Origin: Enhygromyxa salina
Lineage (GTDB): Bacteria; Myxococcota_A; Polyangia; Nannocystales; Nannocystaceae
DNA length: 64,000 bases
Assembly: GCF_002994635.1 (NCBI RefSeq)
Contig: NZ_PVNL01000002.1
Span: 30,829 to 94,828, forward strand
Reading direction: 5' to 3'
Every line of letters starts with the position of its first letter. Position 1 is the stretch's first letter. Under the pieces are notes generated by a model. It saw only the letters and a list, made by a program, of their open reading frames with translations, did not search any database and had not been told where the DNA came from. Below are positions 63,602-64,000 of this stretch, one piece after another. The translations under genes were made by a program, and so were the position numbers.

Positions 63602-64000
63602 ATGCCAAGCACACTTCACCAAGGAGTGGTCTCGCTGTTCCGCGATGACCCGAGGCTCGCGTTCGACCTGCTGCGGTCAGTGTTTGGCATCGAGCTGCCG
63701 CCACTGACGCAATACACCGATCGCAAGGGGGAGCTCGATCGTCATCTGCCGATCACCGGAGATACCGGGGAGCTTCGGATGGACCTCGCGCTCTCCGCCG
63801 AGCTCGAGCAACCGGAACATCGCCGTGCCGGGATCGCGGTGATCGTCGAGGTCCAAAAGCGTATCAACTCGGTCAAGCGCTGGCGCCTGTGGGTCTACTG
63901 GGCCCTGCTCGCCGAGCAACTGAAGCGAAATACTGCGGTTCTCGTGGTCCCGCTGTCCAAGGCCGTGGGGCGCTGGTCGCGAGGGCTCGGGCGTTTGGAG
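63602..64000 (+). CDS. Putative PD-(D/E)XK nuclease-fold protein, 3' end outside window
   Basis: The first 133 residues of a longer protein. It opens with TLHQGVVSLFRDDPRLAFDLLRSVFGIELPP, followed by LRMDLAL and a strand GIAVIVEVQKR, then SVKRWRLWVYWALLAEQLKR and NTAVLVVPLSKAVGRW (written here as separate short segments). This order matches a family of actinobacterial and myxobacterial proteins with a restriction-endonuclease-like fold, in which an Asp and the E-x-Q of VIVEVQ form the active site. Such proteins are often listed as transposase-like or Rpn-like. No inverted repeats were seen nearby. Confidence 0.65.
   Translation, partial: MPSTLHQGVVSLFRDDPRLAFDLLRSVFGIELPPLTQYTDRKGELDRHLPITGDTGELRMDLALSAELEQPEHRRAGIAVIVEVQKRINSVKRWRLWVYWALLAEQLKRNTAVLVVPLSKAVGRWSRGLGRLE

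Overview
The window is strongly GC-rich, with protein-coding genes on both strands packed almost end to end. Several traits point to a myxobacterium, most likely of the Nannocystis/Plesiocystis/Enhygromyxa group (inference). Four separate lipoproteins carry Asp-Gly-rich 'GDGDGD' linkers. There are large, partly degenerate signalling proteins, a forkhead-associated sigma-54 activator, several lipoprotein-rich hypothetical genes and an RCC1-repeat surface protein. No rRNA, tRNA, CRISPR array, complete transposon or replication origin was recognised.

Layout. Positions 1-5903 (minus) hold a TetR regulator followed by a tightly coupled LolA-like protein, two FtsX-type permeases, a LolD-like ATPase and an outer-membrane barrel protein that runs off the left edge. 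Divergent from it, 6148-10409 encodes an RND adaptor and pump. Positions 10565-14850 encode a two-gene NAD-linked formate dehydrogenase. Its catalytic subunit is read through an in-frame UGA at 13195-13197, followed by a textbook selenocysteine hairpin. The selenocysteine elongation factor SelB lies at 27712-29760, so the window holds both a selenoprotein and part of its decoding machinery. Positions 14883-18315 hold lipoproteins and a Coq4-like protein. Positions 18366-21825 hold a dienelactone hydrolase-like lipoprotein, glycerol kinase and a BASS transporter. Positions 21907-27413 hold an outer-membrane protein, HemL and GyrA.

Positions 30342-34101 form an accessory island. It has a DUF4157 (extracellular contractile injection-associated) protein broken by three frameshifts, each in a mononucleotide run, followed by two unknown membrane proteins. 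Positions 34172-48929 are regulatory: a CheA-like kinase, a four-gene set including a lipid flippase-like protein, a 1467-residue multidomain signalling protein with an adjacent histidine kinase, a rhomboid-like protein and an FHA/sigma-54 activator. Positions 48936-55026 hold lipoproteins, a histidine kinase and a glycerophosphodiester phosphodiesterase.

The most unusual locus is 55124-60177. A P-loop ATPase is translationally coupled to a 1222-residue protein made of an N-terminal adaptor-like region, a calcineurin-phosphoesterase-like domain, a NACHT-like NTPase and a formylglycine-generating-enzyme-like domain. All three recognisable C-terminal domains have lost key active-site residues, which suggests a sensor or scaffold of a conflict (defence) system. 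A Ski2-like helicase, another Asp-Gly lipoprotein and a partial PD-(D/E)XK-like gene close the window.

A recurring feature is a TANNNT, -10-like hexamer 5-8 bases before start codons that lack a Shine-Dalgarno sequence. This suggests widespread leaderless transcripts, and it was used here to choose several starts.
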